NCBI RefSeq assembly: GCF_027587025.1
Contig: NZ_JAPPTI010000001.1
Span: forward strand, 1,178,001 to 1,242,000
Reading direction: 5' to 3'
DNA: 64,000 bases
Origin: Vibrio sp. LaRot3
Lineage (GTDB): Bacteria; Pseudomonadota; Gammaproteobacteria; Enterobacterales; Vibrionaceae
The notes below the pieces were generated by a model that was not told the DNA's origin, did no database searches, and saw nothing but the letters and a program-made list of their open reading frames with translations. Within the stretch, counting starts at the first letter, position 1. Each line of letters opens with the position of its first letter. Below are positions 38,427 to 46,952 of the stretch, piece by piece. Made by a program: the position numbers and the translations under genes.

Positions 38427-38447
38427 GCGATGTGAAAAACACATCGC
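38427..38447. promoter_or_regulatory. NorR-type operator upstream of norR
   Basis: Perfect palindrome GCGATGTG-AAAAA-CACATCGC. Its core GT-GAAAAAC-AC fits the E. coli NorR consensus GT-N7-AC. It lies about 45 bases before the norR start, in a position suited to autoregulation. Confidence 0.65.
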
Positions 38448-38488
38448 GTTGATAGTATGCTCAGTAAATTATCTATACGAGCTTCACT

Positions 38489-40012
38489 ATGCCTTCCTCT
38501 GTCGAACAAGTCTTATTACAACTCTCTTTAAATCTCAGCTCTAGCCTATCTACTGAACAACAATATCAAAGACTGCTTCAAGGTATTAGCCAAGTATTTC
38601 CTTGTGACGCCAGTGCTTTATTTGTATTTGATGAGCAAGGCTATTTGTCCCCTGTTGCAGTAGAAGGTTTGTCTGCCGCAGTGTTAGGGCGACGCTTCTG
38701 CCCTTCACAGCACCTTAGGTTAGAGCAAATCATGGCAAGTAAGCTTCCTGTTCGTTTTGATGCCGATAGCCCACTGCCCGACCCTTTTGACGGCGCGCTT
38801 CTTACCGAGCAACAAACCATTGATGTCCATGACTGTCTAGGTTGTAGCCTGTACGTAGACCATACCTTAGTAGGCGTGTTGACCATGGATGCGCTCAATG
38901 TAGGTGCATTCGATAATTTAGATATGGTGACAGTCGAAACCTTCGCTGCGTTAACGGCGGCTACCCTTAGGAATATTGGCCAAATCAAAGCGCTACGTTC
39001 AGCCAATCGAAAGCAAAAATACGTGACTCAGACTCTCATTCAACAAGCGCGCTCGCAACATGGTGAGATGATTGGTTTAAGCCCACAAATCGAAGCACTA
39101 AAAACCAGTATCGCGACCGTCGCTCAATCAGATTATGCCGTACTCATCACAGGCGAAACTGGTACGGGTAAAGAGCTGGTTGCGCACAACCTCCACGCCC
39201 AATCTCACCGCTCCGACAAACCAATGATCTACGTAAACTGTGCTGCGCTGCCTGAAGGCTTAGCGGAAAGCGAACTATTCGGCCATGTCAAAGGAGCATT
39301 TACCGGTGCGAACAGCAACCGCGCAGGTAAATTCGAGCTTGCCGATGGCGGCACATTGTTTTTAGACGAAGTCGGTGAACTTCCATTGGTGTTACAAGCC
39401 AAGTTGCTACGAGTCATTCAGCAAGGTGAGCTGCAACGTGTGGGTAGTGATAAATACCTAACGGTGAATGTCCGAATTCTTGCGGCAACCAACCGAGACT
39501 TACCCACAGAAGTGGAGCAAGGTCGATTTCGTTCTGATCTTTATCATCGACTGAATGTGTTCCCAATCCATGTACCTCCCCTACGAGAGAGACAAACTGA
39601 TATTTCCATACTCTCTGGCTACCTACTAGAGAAAGTTCGTCAGCAATTTAACTCACCAAGCTTGCATGTACACCCTAAAGCCTTGGCCATGCTTGAATCT
39701 CAACCATGGTTGGGTAACGTTCGCGAGCTTGAACATACGTTGACGAGAGCGGCCCTACACGCGATACAACAGCAGAGCGCCACTATAGAACAACATCACT
39801 TCGATTTACCCAACCAAGCAGGCGTTGTAAAAAACACATCGAGCTTATTCCCTGCTGATAGTCAGCCGATGCGCCAACTGGTTGAAAGTTATCAAAAACA
39901 ATTGATTGAACACGCTTTGAACGAATCGGGCAATGTATGGGCAAAAGCAGCAGAGTTTCTTCAAATGGACAGAGGAAACCTGTATCGCATGGGTAAGAAA
40001 TTTAACCTTTAA
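38489..40012 (+). CDS. norR: Nitric oxide-responsive sigma-54 activator NorR
   Basis: Three-domain regulator of 507 residues. The GAF domain (about 18-170) holds the non-haem iron that binds NO; candidate ligand residues include Asp and Cys in the CLGCSLYVD region. The AAA+ domain (about 190-420) has Walker A GETGTGKE, an intact GAFTGA loop near 270 and Walker B LFLDEV. A Fis-type helix-turn-helix lies at the C terminus ([23 protein letters not shown]). NO relieves GAF repression and allows activation at sigma-54 promoters. It sits upstream of hcp-hcr on the same strand, with matching binding sites between; norVW is absent. Confidence 0.93.
   Translation: MPSSVEQVLLQLSLNLSSSLSTEQQYQRLLQGISQVFPCDASALFVFDEQGYLSPVAVEGLSAAVLGRRFCPSQHLRLEQIMASKLPVRFDADSPLPDPFDGALLTEQQTIDVHDCLGCSLYVDHTLVGVLTMDALNVGAFDNLDMVTVETFAALTAATLRNIGQIKALRSANRKQKYVTQTLIQQARSQHGEMIGLSPQIEALKTSIATVAQSDYAVLITGETGTGKELVAHNLHAQSHRSDKPMIYVNCAALPEGLAESELFGHVKGAFTGANSNRAGKFELADGGTLFLDEVGELPLVLQAKLLRVIQQGELQRVGSDKYLTVNVRILAATNRDLPTEVEQGRFRSDLYHRLNVFPIHVPPLRERQTDISILSGYLLEKVRQQFNSPSLHVHPKALAMLESQPWLGNVRELEHTLTRAALHAIQQQSATIEQHHFDLPNQAGVVKNTSSLFPADSQPMRQLVESYQKQLIEHALNESGNVWAKAAEFLQMDRGNLYRMGKKFNL
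39827..39837. promoter_or_regulatory. NorR box inside norR, distal to the hcp promoter
   Basis: GT-AAAAAAC-AC within TTGTAAAAAACACATCG in the norR coding region. It is almost identical over 16 bases to the site at 40024-40039 (one base differs). It lies about 280 bases upstream of the sigma-54 promoter, an enhancer-like position. Confidence 0.45.
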
Positions 40013-40020
40013 ACTCCTCC

Positions 40021-40064
40021 TTGTTGTAAAAAAGACATCGTTAATGTTGTCTTTTTTACAACAA
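40021..40064. promoter_or_regulatory. Paired inverted NorR boxes (17-bp perfect inverted repeat) before hcp
   Basis: Perfect 17-base arms TTGTTGTAAAAAAGACA / TGTCTTTTTTACAACAA separated by 10 bases. Each arm has a GT-N7-AC core (40026-40036 and 40049-40059). It lies about 50-90 bases upstream of the sigma-54 promoter. The same repeat could fold as a terminator-like hairpin for norR, since it starts 8 bases after the norR stop codon. Confidence 0.7.
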
Positions 40065-40113
40065 TCACCTTCTCAAAACCTAATAATATTCAATAAAAAC
40101 ATAGAGTTAAGTT

Positions 40114-40130
40114 TTGGCACAATCCCTGCT
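40114..40130 (+). promoter_or_regulatory. Sigma-54 promoter of hcp-hcr
   Basis: TTGGCAC-AATCC-CTGCT: matches TGGCAC-N5-TTGCW at all but the first base of the -12 element, with exact spacing. It lies about 70 bases before the hcp start and is the expected NorR target. Confidence 0.9.
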
Positions 40131-40199
40131 CTACAGCGTTATCTAAAACAAACAGCCCAAACCTAAAACTAAAATGGGCGATAACTCTGGAGAGCTACA

Positions 40200-41861
40200 A
40201 TGTTCTGTATTCAATGTGAACAGACGATTCAAACCCCAACTATCAAAGGTTGTTCATTCACGCAGGGGATGTGTGGCAAGACATCGGAAGTTTCTGACCT
40301 ACAAGACGTACTGGTTTATGCCTTACAAGGCGTCTCATATTGGGCTAATCAAGCGCGTGAGTTCAATATTATCGATGCAGAAATTGATCAGTGGGCACCA
40401 CGTGCATTCTTCTCCACACTGACCAACGTTAACTTTGACCCAGAACGTATCTTAGAACTGGCTAATCAAGCAGCACAATACAAAGCTAAATTGAAAGAGC
40501 TCGTTATCTCTGCTGCCGCTATGGGTAATGTAGAGCTTGAAAGCGCACCTAGCGTTGCACATTTTGAACTGCCACCATCAGCAGAAGCTATCCTTGATTT
40601 TGCTCCTCAAGTGGCAGTGAACCGCGGTAAAGACTCGGTACACGAAGATGTCATTGGTCTGCGTTTACTTTGTTTGTATGGCCTTAAAGGTGCTGCCGCT
40701 TACATGGAACATGCGCGCGTATTGGAGCAGACTGACCAAGCGATTCAAGCTGAATATCACCAAATCATGGCGTGGCTTGGTACCGACCCAGAAGACCTCG
40801 GTCAACTATTAGACTGCTCGATGCAAATCGGCTTAATGAACTACAAAGTGATGGAGATGCTCGACCACGGCGAGACTCAAACCTTTGGACACCCTGAACC
40901 AACCGCAGTCAACGTTAAGCCAGTGAAAGGAAAGTGTATCCTTGTTTCCGGTCACGATTTACATGACTTAGAGAAAATCCTTCAACAAACCGAAGGTACT
41001 GGTATCAACGTCTACACCAATGGTGAAATGTTGCCTGCTCACGGTTACCCTGAATTACATAAATACCCTCACCTTGTGGGCAACTACGGCAGTGCATGGC
41101 AAAACCAGCAAAAAGAGTTTGCTAACTTCCCGGGTGCGATTGTCATGACATCAAACTGCCTACTTAACCCTGATGTCGGTCAATACGCAGACCGTTTATT
41201 TACCCGCAGCATTGTGGGCTGGCCGGGTGTCGCACACATTGAGGGCGATGATTTCAGCCAAGTTATTGAATGTGCTCTAGCTCAACCAGGGTTTCAACAT
41301 GATGAAATTGAACAAATGATTACTGTCGGATTTGGCCGTAACGCATTAATGAACGCTGCGCCTGCTGTTATTGATCAAGTAAAACAGGGCAACATTCGCC
41401 ACTTCTTCCTTGTGGGCGGCTGTGATGGCGATAAAGCAGAGCGCAGTTACTACACTGATTTCACGGCACAAGCACCAGAAGACACACTGATTTTGACCCT
41501 AGCTTGCGGTAAATTCCGATTCAATAAAAACCAATTTGGTGACATCAACGGTATTCCACGTCTACTTGATGTTGGCCAATGTAACGATGCCTACTCAGCC
41601 ATTCAATTGGCGCTTGCATTAGCAAAAGAGTTTGACTGTGACATCAACGAGCTGCCACTTACATTGGTACTTTCTTGGTTCGAGCAAAAAGCCATTGTTA
41701 TCTTACTGACCCTGTTCGCTCTTGGCGTTAAAGGCATCTACACAGGCCCGACTGCGCCTGCGTTCCTAACCGATAATCTACTTGCCATTATCCAAGAAAA
41801 GTTCGACATGCGCGCAATTTCAAATGTTGAATCTGATCTAGACACCATTCTTGCTGCTTAA
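40200..41861 (+). CDS. hcp: Hydroxylamine reductase / hybrid-cluster protein
   Basis: Iron-sulfur enzyme of 553 residues. The N-terminal cysteines Cys3, Cys6, Cys18 and Cys25 (C-x2-C-x11-C-x6-C) form the first cluster, as in enteric Hcp. Ligands of the hybrid 4Fe-2S-2O cluster are visible later ([17 protein letters not shown]-type [29 protein letters not shown]). It reduces hydroxylamine in vitro, and E. coli Hcp has been shown to act as an NO reductase and to control S-nitrosylation. Paired with its reductase Hcr and controlled by a sigma-54 promoter with NorR sites. Confidence 0.95.
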   Translation: MFCIQCEQTIQTPTIKGCSFTQGMCGKTSEVSDLQDVLVYALQGVSYWANQAREFNIIDAEIDQWAPRAFFSTLTNVNFDPERILELANQAAQYKAKLKELVISAAAMGNVELESAPSVAHFELPPSAEAILDFAPQVAVNRGKDSVHEDVIGLRLLCLYGLKGAAAYMEHARVLEQTDQAIQAEYHQIMAWLGTDPEDLGQLLDCSMQIGLMNYKVMEMLDHGETQTFGHPEPTAVNVKPVKGKCILVSGHDLHDLEKILQQTEGTGINVYTNGEMLPAHGYPELHKYPHLVGNYGSAWQNQQKEFANFPGAIVMTSNCLLNPDVGQYADRLFTRSIVGWPGVAHIEGDDFSQVIECALAQPGFQHDEIEQMITVGFGRNALMNAAPAVIDQVKQGNIRHFFLVGGCDGDKAERSYYTDFTAQAPEDTLILTLACGKFRFNKNQFGDINGIPRLLDVGQCNDAYSAIQLALALAKEFDCDINELPLTLVLSWFEQKAIVILLTLFALGVKGIYTGPTAPAFLTDNLLAIIQEKFDMRAISNVESDLDTILAA

Positions 41862-41867
41862 CTTTTT

Positions 41868-41898
41868 GGGGGCTTAAAGCCCCCTCTCATCCGAGAGG
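41868..41898 (+). promoter_or_regulatory. Two overlapping hairpins between hcp and hcr
   Basis: Hairpin A: GGGGGC (41868-41873) with GCCCCC (41879-41884). Hairpin B: CCTCTC (41883-41888) with GAGAGG (41893-41898). They share C41883-C41884, so they compete. GAGAGG is the ribosome site of hcr (ATG 41904), so hairpin B would hide it. Confidence 0.5.
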
Positions 41899-41903
41899 TT
41901 TTT

Positions 41904-42935
41904 ATGACATTTGAATGGCCAAATAGTAAGCCATCCACGCTTATTTGCGTTGATAAAATCCAAGAAACGCCCGATAGCGTTAGCATCAAACTCGCCGCAG
42001 AAAACAAGCAAAGCTTTGATTTCAAACCTGGGCAATTTGTTAGTGTGGGAATTGAAATAGCCGGAAAACTAGAATACAGGGCTTACTCGATCAGCTCTCT
42101 ACCTAAGCAAGATATGCTGCAACTAACCGTCAAACGCGTCGAAGGTGGCAAAGTATCTAACCACATCATTGATACTCTAGCCGTTGGCGACACAGTTCAA
42201 TGCCTTGCGCCCACTGGCGATTTCAATTGTATCGATCATCAGCCACGCAACAATAAGGCGTTACTCATCAGTGCGGGTTGCGGTATTACGCCTGTTTATG
42301 CCATGGCACGCTACTGGCTTTCCCAGCAACCGGGTGTTGATATTGCATTTGTCCACATTGCCCGCAGCGCAAGCGAAACCCTATTTTTGTCTACGCTCGA
42401 ACAACTGGACTGTGAATATTCAAACTTCCACTTACATCTTCTGCTCAAAGACGCCACTGACACCGCCTACCATCAAGGTCGGTTCGATGCTAATTGGTTG
42501 GTAAAACTTGTTCCGGATTTCGCGCAAAGAACCGCCTATCTTTGTGGCCCAGAACAGTTCATGCTCGATAGCAAAGGTTACTTGGAGCAGCTTCAATTTG
42601 ATATGAGCGAGTTTTATCAGGAAAGCTTTACGCCAGTTACCTCATCTCAACCAAAGCAAAGCGACAATCAGCAAGCGACTGTCACGGTCGAAAGCTTTGG
42701 CAAGACTTTCCAAGCCAAACACGGCGCTACATTAGCTGATAGCTTAGAAGCCGAACAACTTCCTATCATCATCGCCTGTCGAAGTGGTATTTGTGGTTCG
42801 TGTAAGTGTAAAGTCACCGAAGGAAGCGTCAATTCCACCAGCTCAGACCCATTGACGGCAGAAGAAATTGAACAAGGCTATGTACTCGCCTGTTCTTCAA
42901 CCATTGACGGCGATTTAGCCATCGAGATCGGCTAA
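41904..42935 (+). CDS. hcr: NADH oxidoreductase for Hcp
   Basis: Flavo-iron-sulfur reductase of 343 residues that passes electrons from NADH to Hcp. An FAD domain (about 8-105, RAYSISSLP motif) and an NAD domain (about 110-230, LLISAGCGITPVYAMARY; LCGPEQFM) are followed by a C-terminal plant-type [2Fe-2S] ferredoxin domain (about 255-343) with ligands in CRSGICGSCKC and a final Cys in LACSS. It follows hcp by 42 bases with competing hairpins in the gap. Confidence 0.93.
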   Translation: MTFEWPNSKPSTLICVDKIQETPDSVSIKLAAENKQSFDFKPGQFVSVGIEIAGKLEYRAYSISSLPKQDMLQLTVKRVEGGKVSNHIIDTLAVGDTVQCLAPTGDFNCIDHQPRNNKALLISAGCGITPVYAMARYWLSQQPGVDIAFVHIARSASETLFLSTLEQLDCEYSNFHLHLLLKDATDTAYHQGRFDANWLVKLVPDFAQRTAYLCGPEQFMLDSKGYLEQLQFDMSEFYQESFTPVTSSQPKQSDNQQATVTVESFGKTFQAKHGATLADSLEAEQLPIIIACRSGICGSCKCKVTEGSVNSTSSDPLTAEEIEQGYVLACSSTIDGDLAIEIG

Positions 42936-42970
42936 TTTGCTTATCTACTGCTGACAATACAACTGACAAT

Positions 42971-42998
42971 AAAAAAGCCCATCATTTGATGGGCTTTC
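42971..42998. terminator. Bidirectional terminator between hcr and fadR
   Basis: Arms AAAGCCCATCA / TGATGGGCTTT around a 2-nt centre, between convergent genes. Confidence 0.9.
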
Positions 42999-43034
42999 TG
43001 AAACTATGATTATTCAACAAACTTAACCGTTAGA

Positions 43035-43874
43035 TTAGCTATCGTCTTCAGTAAAGTTAGTTGGCAGTGTAGTCTTCATCTGATTCCAGATTTGCGCACT
43101 TTCAACGCCGTAGTTACGAACCACAACCAAAATCTGTTCACGATTGCCTGATTCACAAACCTCTAATAAATCTCGGTAAAATTTCAGCGCTAAATCGCGA
43201 GCTTCAGGTTTAGAGAAATAATAGCTGCCAACGCGGTCATACAGCTTTTTAAGACCGTTGAAAATTAAACCGTAAATTTGGTTGCCCGAGTGGAAAGCCA
43301 AACGTTGGAATAACATGTAATCGTAGAAGTTAAATGTCTTCGCCACTAGCGTCGCTTGACGTTTAGCTGGGTCTTTTTCACCATCATCTTTAATATGTTG
43401 TTTGATCTTGTCTGCGTATGGCGATGACTCCATAAATGCATCCCAAGACTCTGCGGCTAATAATGCTTCGCAAGATTCAATCACACCAATAATGGTTCTT
43501 TCTGCGTTTTCTTTGTTCGCTTTAAACGCGTAACGCATGAAAATCGGGCTGATATTTGTACGTGCTGCAAGTAAATCTTCTACGATTGAAGTTGCGTTAT
43601 CTGCATCTAACGTCATCAACGTATCTAGAATGTGTAAACCAGAGGTTTCCATAAACTGGTTAACTTTGGTTGGTTTGCCGTGCTGGATAGTTAACCAGCC
43701 ATCACGCGCCAAACGTTGTAATACTTCACGTAAAGTGGTGCGAGTCACACCAATAAGTTCTGAAAGCTCTCTTTCTGCCGGAAGAATAGAACCCGGAGGG
43801 AAGCGCCCTTTCCAAATACTCTCGATAATGTATTTTTCCGCAAATCCTGCAGGGCTCTTTGCCTTAATGACCAT
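43035..43874 (-). CDS. fadR: Fatty acid metabolism regulator FadR (long Vibrio form)
   Basis: GntR-family regulator of 279 residues that represses fatty acid degradation and activates unsaturated fatty acid synthesis; long-chain acyl-CoA releases it from DNA. The winged helix occupies about 1-75 ([33 protein letters not shown]) and the acyl-CoA-binding all-helical domain the remainder. E. coli FadR has 239 residues; the extra 40 or so lie around 130-175 ([20 protein letters not shown]...), the insertion described for Vibrio FadR, where it creates an additional acyl-CoA site. Divergent from nhaB, as in E. coli. Confidence 0.93.
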   Translation of the reverse strand: MVIKAKSPAGFAEKYIIESIWKGRFPPGSILPAERELSELIGVTRTTLREVLQRLARDGWLTIQHGKPTKVNQFMETSGLHILDTLMTLDADNATSIVEDLLAARTNISPIFMRYAFKANKENAERTIIGVIESCEALLAAESWDAFMESSPYADKIKQHIKDDGEKDPAKRQATLVAKTFNFYDYMLFQRLAFHSGNQIYGLIFNGLKKLYDRVGSYYFSKPEARDLALKFYRDLLEVCESGNREQILVVVRNYGVESAQIWNQMKTTLPTNFTEDDS

Positions 43875-44320
43875 TAATTGTGTCCGTATATTCTAGTTAT
43901 AGGGGGATCAGATAAACTCATCATACCACTACTTATAACGCTTCGGAAACAAACCTACAGTAAACTCCTCGCAAATTTATACTAGAGTAATAACACTAAT
44001 TTAAAAGGAACGTTTGCATAGTTGATAAGGTAAGGCAAAGTGAATAAATACATAATTTAGTAGAATCCGCTTAAACATAGCTCCCATAAATAAAGAGCCA
44101 ACAGTAAAAACTAAGTTTTTATAAATGCAAAAATAATATGTCATTTACCTTCATATTAAACTCACAAATTATCTTATTCTCTGCGTTCAGCCCAGCCGGG
44201 GTATATAATGGATTTTTTTACAACTATCATGATATGCTAACCCAACTTTGATCGCGTTTTTGATCTAAAACTCACTAAGCATTTTATCAATATAAACATA
44301 ATGATTGACTAAATTTGTTC
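43875..44320. other. Divergent promoter region between fadR and nhaB
   Basis: AT-rich region without a supported gene. It contains a TATAAT at 44204-44209 on the plus strand, about 310 bases before nhaB, which would start a long nhaB leader. I found no clear FadR box (AACTGGTC-type). Confidence 0.4.
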
Positions 44321-44330
44321 GAGGAGTACA

Positions 44331-44429
44331 GTGGCGACCAAAGTAACGGAGTGCTTGTCTTTCTCAGGGAGTGACTTGGCAAGGCCACATCACATTTTAC
44401 GTAATGTTGTTTTTCTAAGTCGCTGTTGA
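44331..44429 (+). CDS. Candidate small ORF (32 residues) in the nhaB leader
   Basis: GTG 44331 is preceded at four bases by a strong GAGGAG ribosome site and opens a 32-codon frame ending at TGA 44427-44429 (VATKVTECLSFSGSD..., ending SRC). No signal or membrane segment. The same stretch can fold as RNA, so the Shine-Dalgarno may be coincidental. It could be a leader peptide controlling nhaB or simply part of a structured 5' region. Not recognised in any family. Confidence 0.35.
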   Translation: MATKVTECLSFSGSDLARPHHILRNVVFLSRC

Positions 44430-44475
44430 TTCGGGTTGTATCTAATAATTAATCGCCGATAAACGGATACAAGCA
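44331..44475 (+). ncRNA. Candidate structured leader RNA upstream of nhaB
   Basis: Several nested helices can be drawn by eye: GTGGC (44331-44335) with GCCAC (44384-44388); inside it CCAA (44338-44341) with TTGG (44376-44379); and a second helix TTGTATC (44436-44442) with GATACAA (44466-44472), which ends about 45 bases before the nhaB start. This could be a cis-regulatory element. I recognise no known riboswitch consensus. Confidence 0.35.
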
Positions 44476-44518
44476 CACGCAGTGTCTATTCGTAACAACA
44501 TTTAAGAGTAATTTGATC

Positions 44519-46105
44519 ATGCCGATGTCACTCGGAAACGCATTTATCAAGAACTTCCTTGGTAAAGCGCCAGACTGGTATAAAGTTCTAATCATCGCTT
44601 TTCTAGTCATCAACCCTATTGTTTTCTTCTTTGTCGACCCATTTGTTGCAGGTTGGCTACTCGTTGCAGAGTTCATCTTTACTTTAGCGATGGCACTTAA
44701 ATGCTATCCTCTACAACCTGGTGGTTTACTCGCTATTGAAGCCATCGCCATAGGCATGACATCCCCCGAGCAAGTTAAACATGAATTAGTGGCTAACATC
44801 GAAGTACTGCTATTGCTGGTCTTCATGGTTGCTGGTATCTACTTCATGAAGCAGTTACTGCTATTTATCTTCACTAAGATATTGCTCGGCATCCGTTCTA
44901 AAGTTCTACTGTCTGTTGCTTTCTGTTTCGCGGCAGCATTCTTATCTGCATTCCTTGATGCACTGACGGTTATCGCGGTTGTAATCAGTGTTGCCGTTGG
45001 TTTCTACTCTATTTATCACAAGGTAGCTTCAGGTAACCCAATTGGCGATCACGACCACACCCAAGATGGCAGCATTTCAGAGCTGACTCGTGATGACCTA
45101 GAAAACTACCGCGCATTCTTACGTTCTTTACTTATGCACGCAGGTGTCGGTACGGCACTGGGTGGTGTAACAACAATGGTAGGTGAACCTCAGAACCTCA
45201 TCATTGCAGACCAAGCTGGTTGGCTATTTGGTGAGTTCTTACTGCGTATGGCACCAGTAACGCTACCTGTATTCTTCTGCGGTCTACTGACTTGTGCGTT
45301 AGTTGAGAAATTCAAGGTATTTGGTTACGGTGCGCAACTGCCTGATGCCGTACGTCAGATCCTAGTCGAATTCGACAAAGAAGAGCGCAAAACGCGTACT
45401 AACCAAGACGTTGCGAAACTATGGGTTCAAGGTTTCATTGCAGTATGGTTAATCGTTGGTCTTGCTCTGCACTTAGCAGCTGTAGGTCTTATCGGTCTTT
45501 CAGTTATCATCCTTGCGACTGCGTTCACGGGTGTGATTGAAGAACACTCGATGGGTAAAGCCTTTGAGGAAGCATTGCCGTTTACTGCCCTACTCGCGGT
45601 ATTCTTCGCCGTTGTTGCGGTAATCATCGACCAAGAACTGTTTAAGCCAGTTATCGACGCTGTATTGGCCGTTGAAGACAAAGGCACACAGCTTGCGATG
45701 TTCTACGTCGCGAACGGCCTACTATCTATGGTATCGGACAACGTATTCGTAGGTACGGTTTACATCAACGAAGTGAAATCAGCGCTTATTGATGGCGTAA
45801 TCACTCGTGACCAGTTTGACTTACTTGCAGTAGCAATCAACACAGGTACTAACCTACCTTCTGTTGCAACACCAAACGGTCAAGCGGCTTTCTTGTTCCT
45901 ACTGACATCTGCTCTAGCACCGTTAATTCGCTTGTCTTACGGCCGCATGGTAATCATGGCACTGCCGTACACAATCGTACTGGCACTCGTTGGTTTGGCG
46001 GGCATTATGTTCTTCCTAGAGCCTTCAACAGCATGGCTATATGACGCAGGTTGGATTTCACATCACGTTGGAGATGTGAGCCACGCCGTATCAGGTGGAC
46101 ATTAA
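44519..46105 (+). CDS. nhaB: Na+/H+ antiporter NhaB
   Basis: Inner-membrane antiporter of 528 residues with about twelve hydrophobic helices; it exports sodium in exchange for protons, important in salt-adapted vibrios. The N terminus ([19 protein letters not shown]) and the conserved [19 protein letters not shown] segment are typical of NhaB. ATG 44519 was chosen; a TTG two codons earlier is in frame. A long, structured leader precedes it and a terminator follows. Confidence 0.95.
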   Translation: MPMSLGNAFIKNFLGKAPDWYKVLIIAFLVINPIVFFFVDPFVAGWLLVAEFIFTLAMALKCYPLQPGGLLAIEAIAIGMTSPEQVKHELVANIEVLLLLVFMVAGIYFMKQLLLFIFTKILLGIRSKVLLSVAFCFAAAFLSAFLDALTVIAVVISVAVGFYSIYHKVASGNPIGDHDHTQDGSISELTRDDLENYRAFLRSLLMHAGVGTALGGVTTMVGEPQNLIIADQAGWLFGEFLLRMAPVTLPVFFCGLLTCALVEKFKVFGYGAQLPDAVRQILVEFDKEERKTRTNQDVAKLWVQGFIAVWLIVGLALHLAAVGLIGLSVIILATAFTGVIEEHSMGKAFEEALPFTALLAVFFAVVAVIIDQELFKPVIDAVLAVEDKGTQLAMFYVANGLLSMVSDNVFVGTVYINEVKSALIDGVITRDQFDLLAVAINTGTNLPSVATPNGQAAFLFLLTSALAPLIRLSYGRMVIMALPYTIVLALVGLAGIMFFLEPSTAWLYDAGWISHHVGDVSHAVSGGH

Positions 46106-46136
46106 TTTCACTTGATTAGGAAACTAATCCAAGATA

Positions 46137-46166
46137 AAAAGCTCTGAGTAATCAGAGCTTTTTTAT
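46137..46166 (+). terminator. Terminator after nhaB
   Basis: Arms AAGCTCTGA / TCAGAGCTT with a 4-nt loop and a TTTTTT tail. Confidence 0.92.
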
Positions 46167-46197
46167 TTTAATGTGGACAAGCAAGGAAACAGGAACT

Positions 46198-46716
46198 GTG
46201 AACTTTCTACAAACGCTTAAAGCGTTCTCTCAACGTCGTCTTTCATGGGCGCTTCTTCTTGGTTTTATCGTATTCTTCGAACTTTGCGCGTTAGGCTTCC
46301 AACACATTATGTTATTGCCACCTTGCGTTATGTGCATCTACGAACGTGTTGCGATGATGGGCATTGGTGGCGCTGCAATCATTGGCCTGATCGCGCCAAA
46401 CAATCCTATCGCTCGTTGGCTTGGTCTTGCTGCTTGGGGCGCAAGTGCATACAAAGGCTTAGCGCTTTCAATGCAGCACGTCGATTACCAATTTAATCCG
46501 TCACCATTCGCGACCTGCGACCTTTTTGTCACCTTCCCAGATTGGGCGCCCCTCAACCAATGGGCACCATGGATGTTTGAAGCGTATGGAGACTGCTCTA
46601 AAGTCGTGTGGCAGTTCTTAGGCCTATCTATGCCACAATGGCTTGTAGTTATCTTTGCGGCAAACCTAGTCGCGCTAGCGGGCATTGTGATTGCACAGTT
46701 TGTAAAACACAAATAA
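46198..46716 (+). CDS. dsbB: Disulfide bond formation protein DsbB
   Basis: Inner-membrane quinone-linked oxidase of 172 residues that reoxidises DsbA. Four membrane helices; the first periplasmic redox pair is PPCVMC near residues 36-41 and the second Cys pair lies in the second periplasmic loop (ATCDLF near 102 and YGDCSK near 127). GTG 46198 gives the canonical short cytoplasmic N terminus (NFLQTLKAFSQ) and has AAGGAA upstream; the ATG at 46171 lies in the tail of the nhaB terminator and would add an odd hydrophilic leader. Own terminator downstream. Confidence 0.92.
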   Translation: MNFLQTLKAFSQRRLSWALLLGFIVFFELCALGFQHIMLLPPCVMCIYERVAMMGIGGAAIIGLIAPNNPIARWLGLAAWGASAYKGLALSMQHVDYQFNPSPFATCDLFVTFPDWAPLNQWAPWMFEAYGDCSKVVWQFLGLSMPQWLVVIFAANLVALAGIVIAQFVKHK

Positions 46717-46735
46717 CTGCCCCTTCTACTATGAT

Positions 46736-46763
46736 AAAGCTGGCCTAGTCGCCAGCTTTTTTG
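46736..46763 (+). terminator. Terminator after dsbB
   Basis: Arms AAAGCTGGC / GCCAGCTTT with a 5-nt loop and T run. Confidence 0.92.
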
Positions 46764-46893
46764 TGGCCGCTATTTGGGGAAAAATCGATATCTGGAACAA
46801 CTATAGATAAGTCGGTACAGCCATAATCAATATCAAGTTGATGTCGAAGACAGCTGAGTTACCCTCTAGGATCAGTTTGATGTTAACAAATAT

Positions 46894-46924
46894 AAAAAAA
46901 CGCAGGTCTCAGACCTGCGTTTAA
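46894..46924 (-). terminator. Terminator after ftsK
   Basis: Arms AAACGCAGGTC / GACCTGCGTTT with a 3-nt loop, 30 bases past the ftsK stop codon. Confidence 0.9.
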
Positions 46925-46952
46925 TCTTTGAACAACAATCTCTTTCAAGGAG

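Noticed and set aside
40174..40422. 82-residue frame overlapping the start of hcp
   Set aside because: Out of frame with hcp, which has an unmistakable cluster-binding N terminus.
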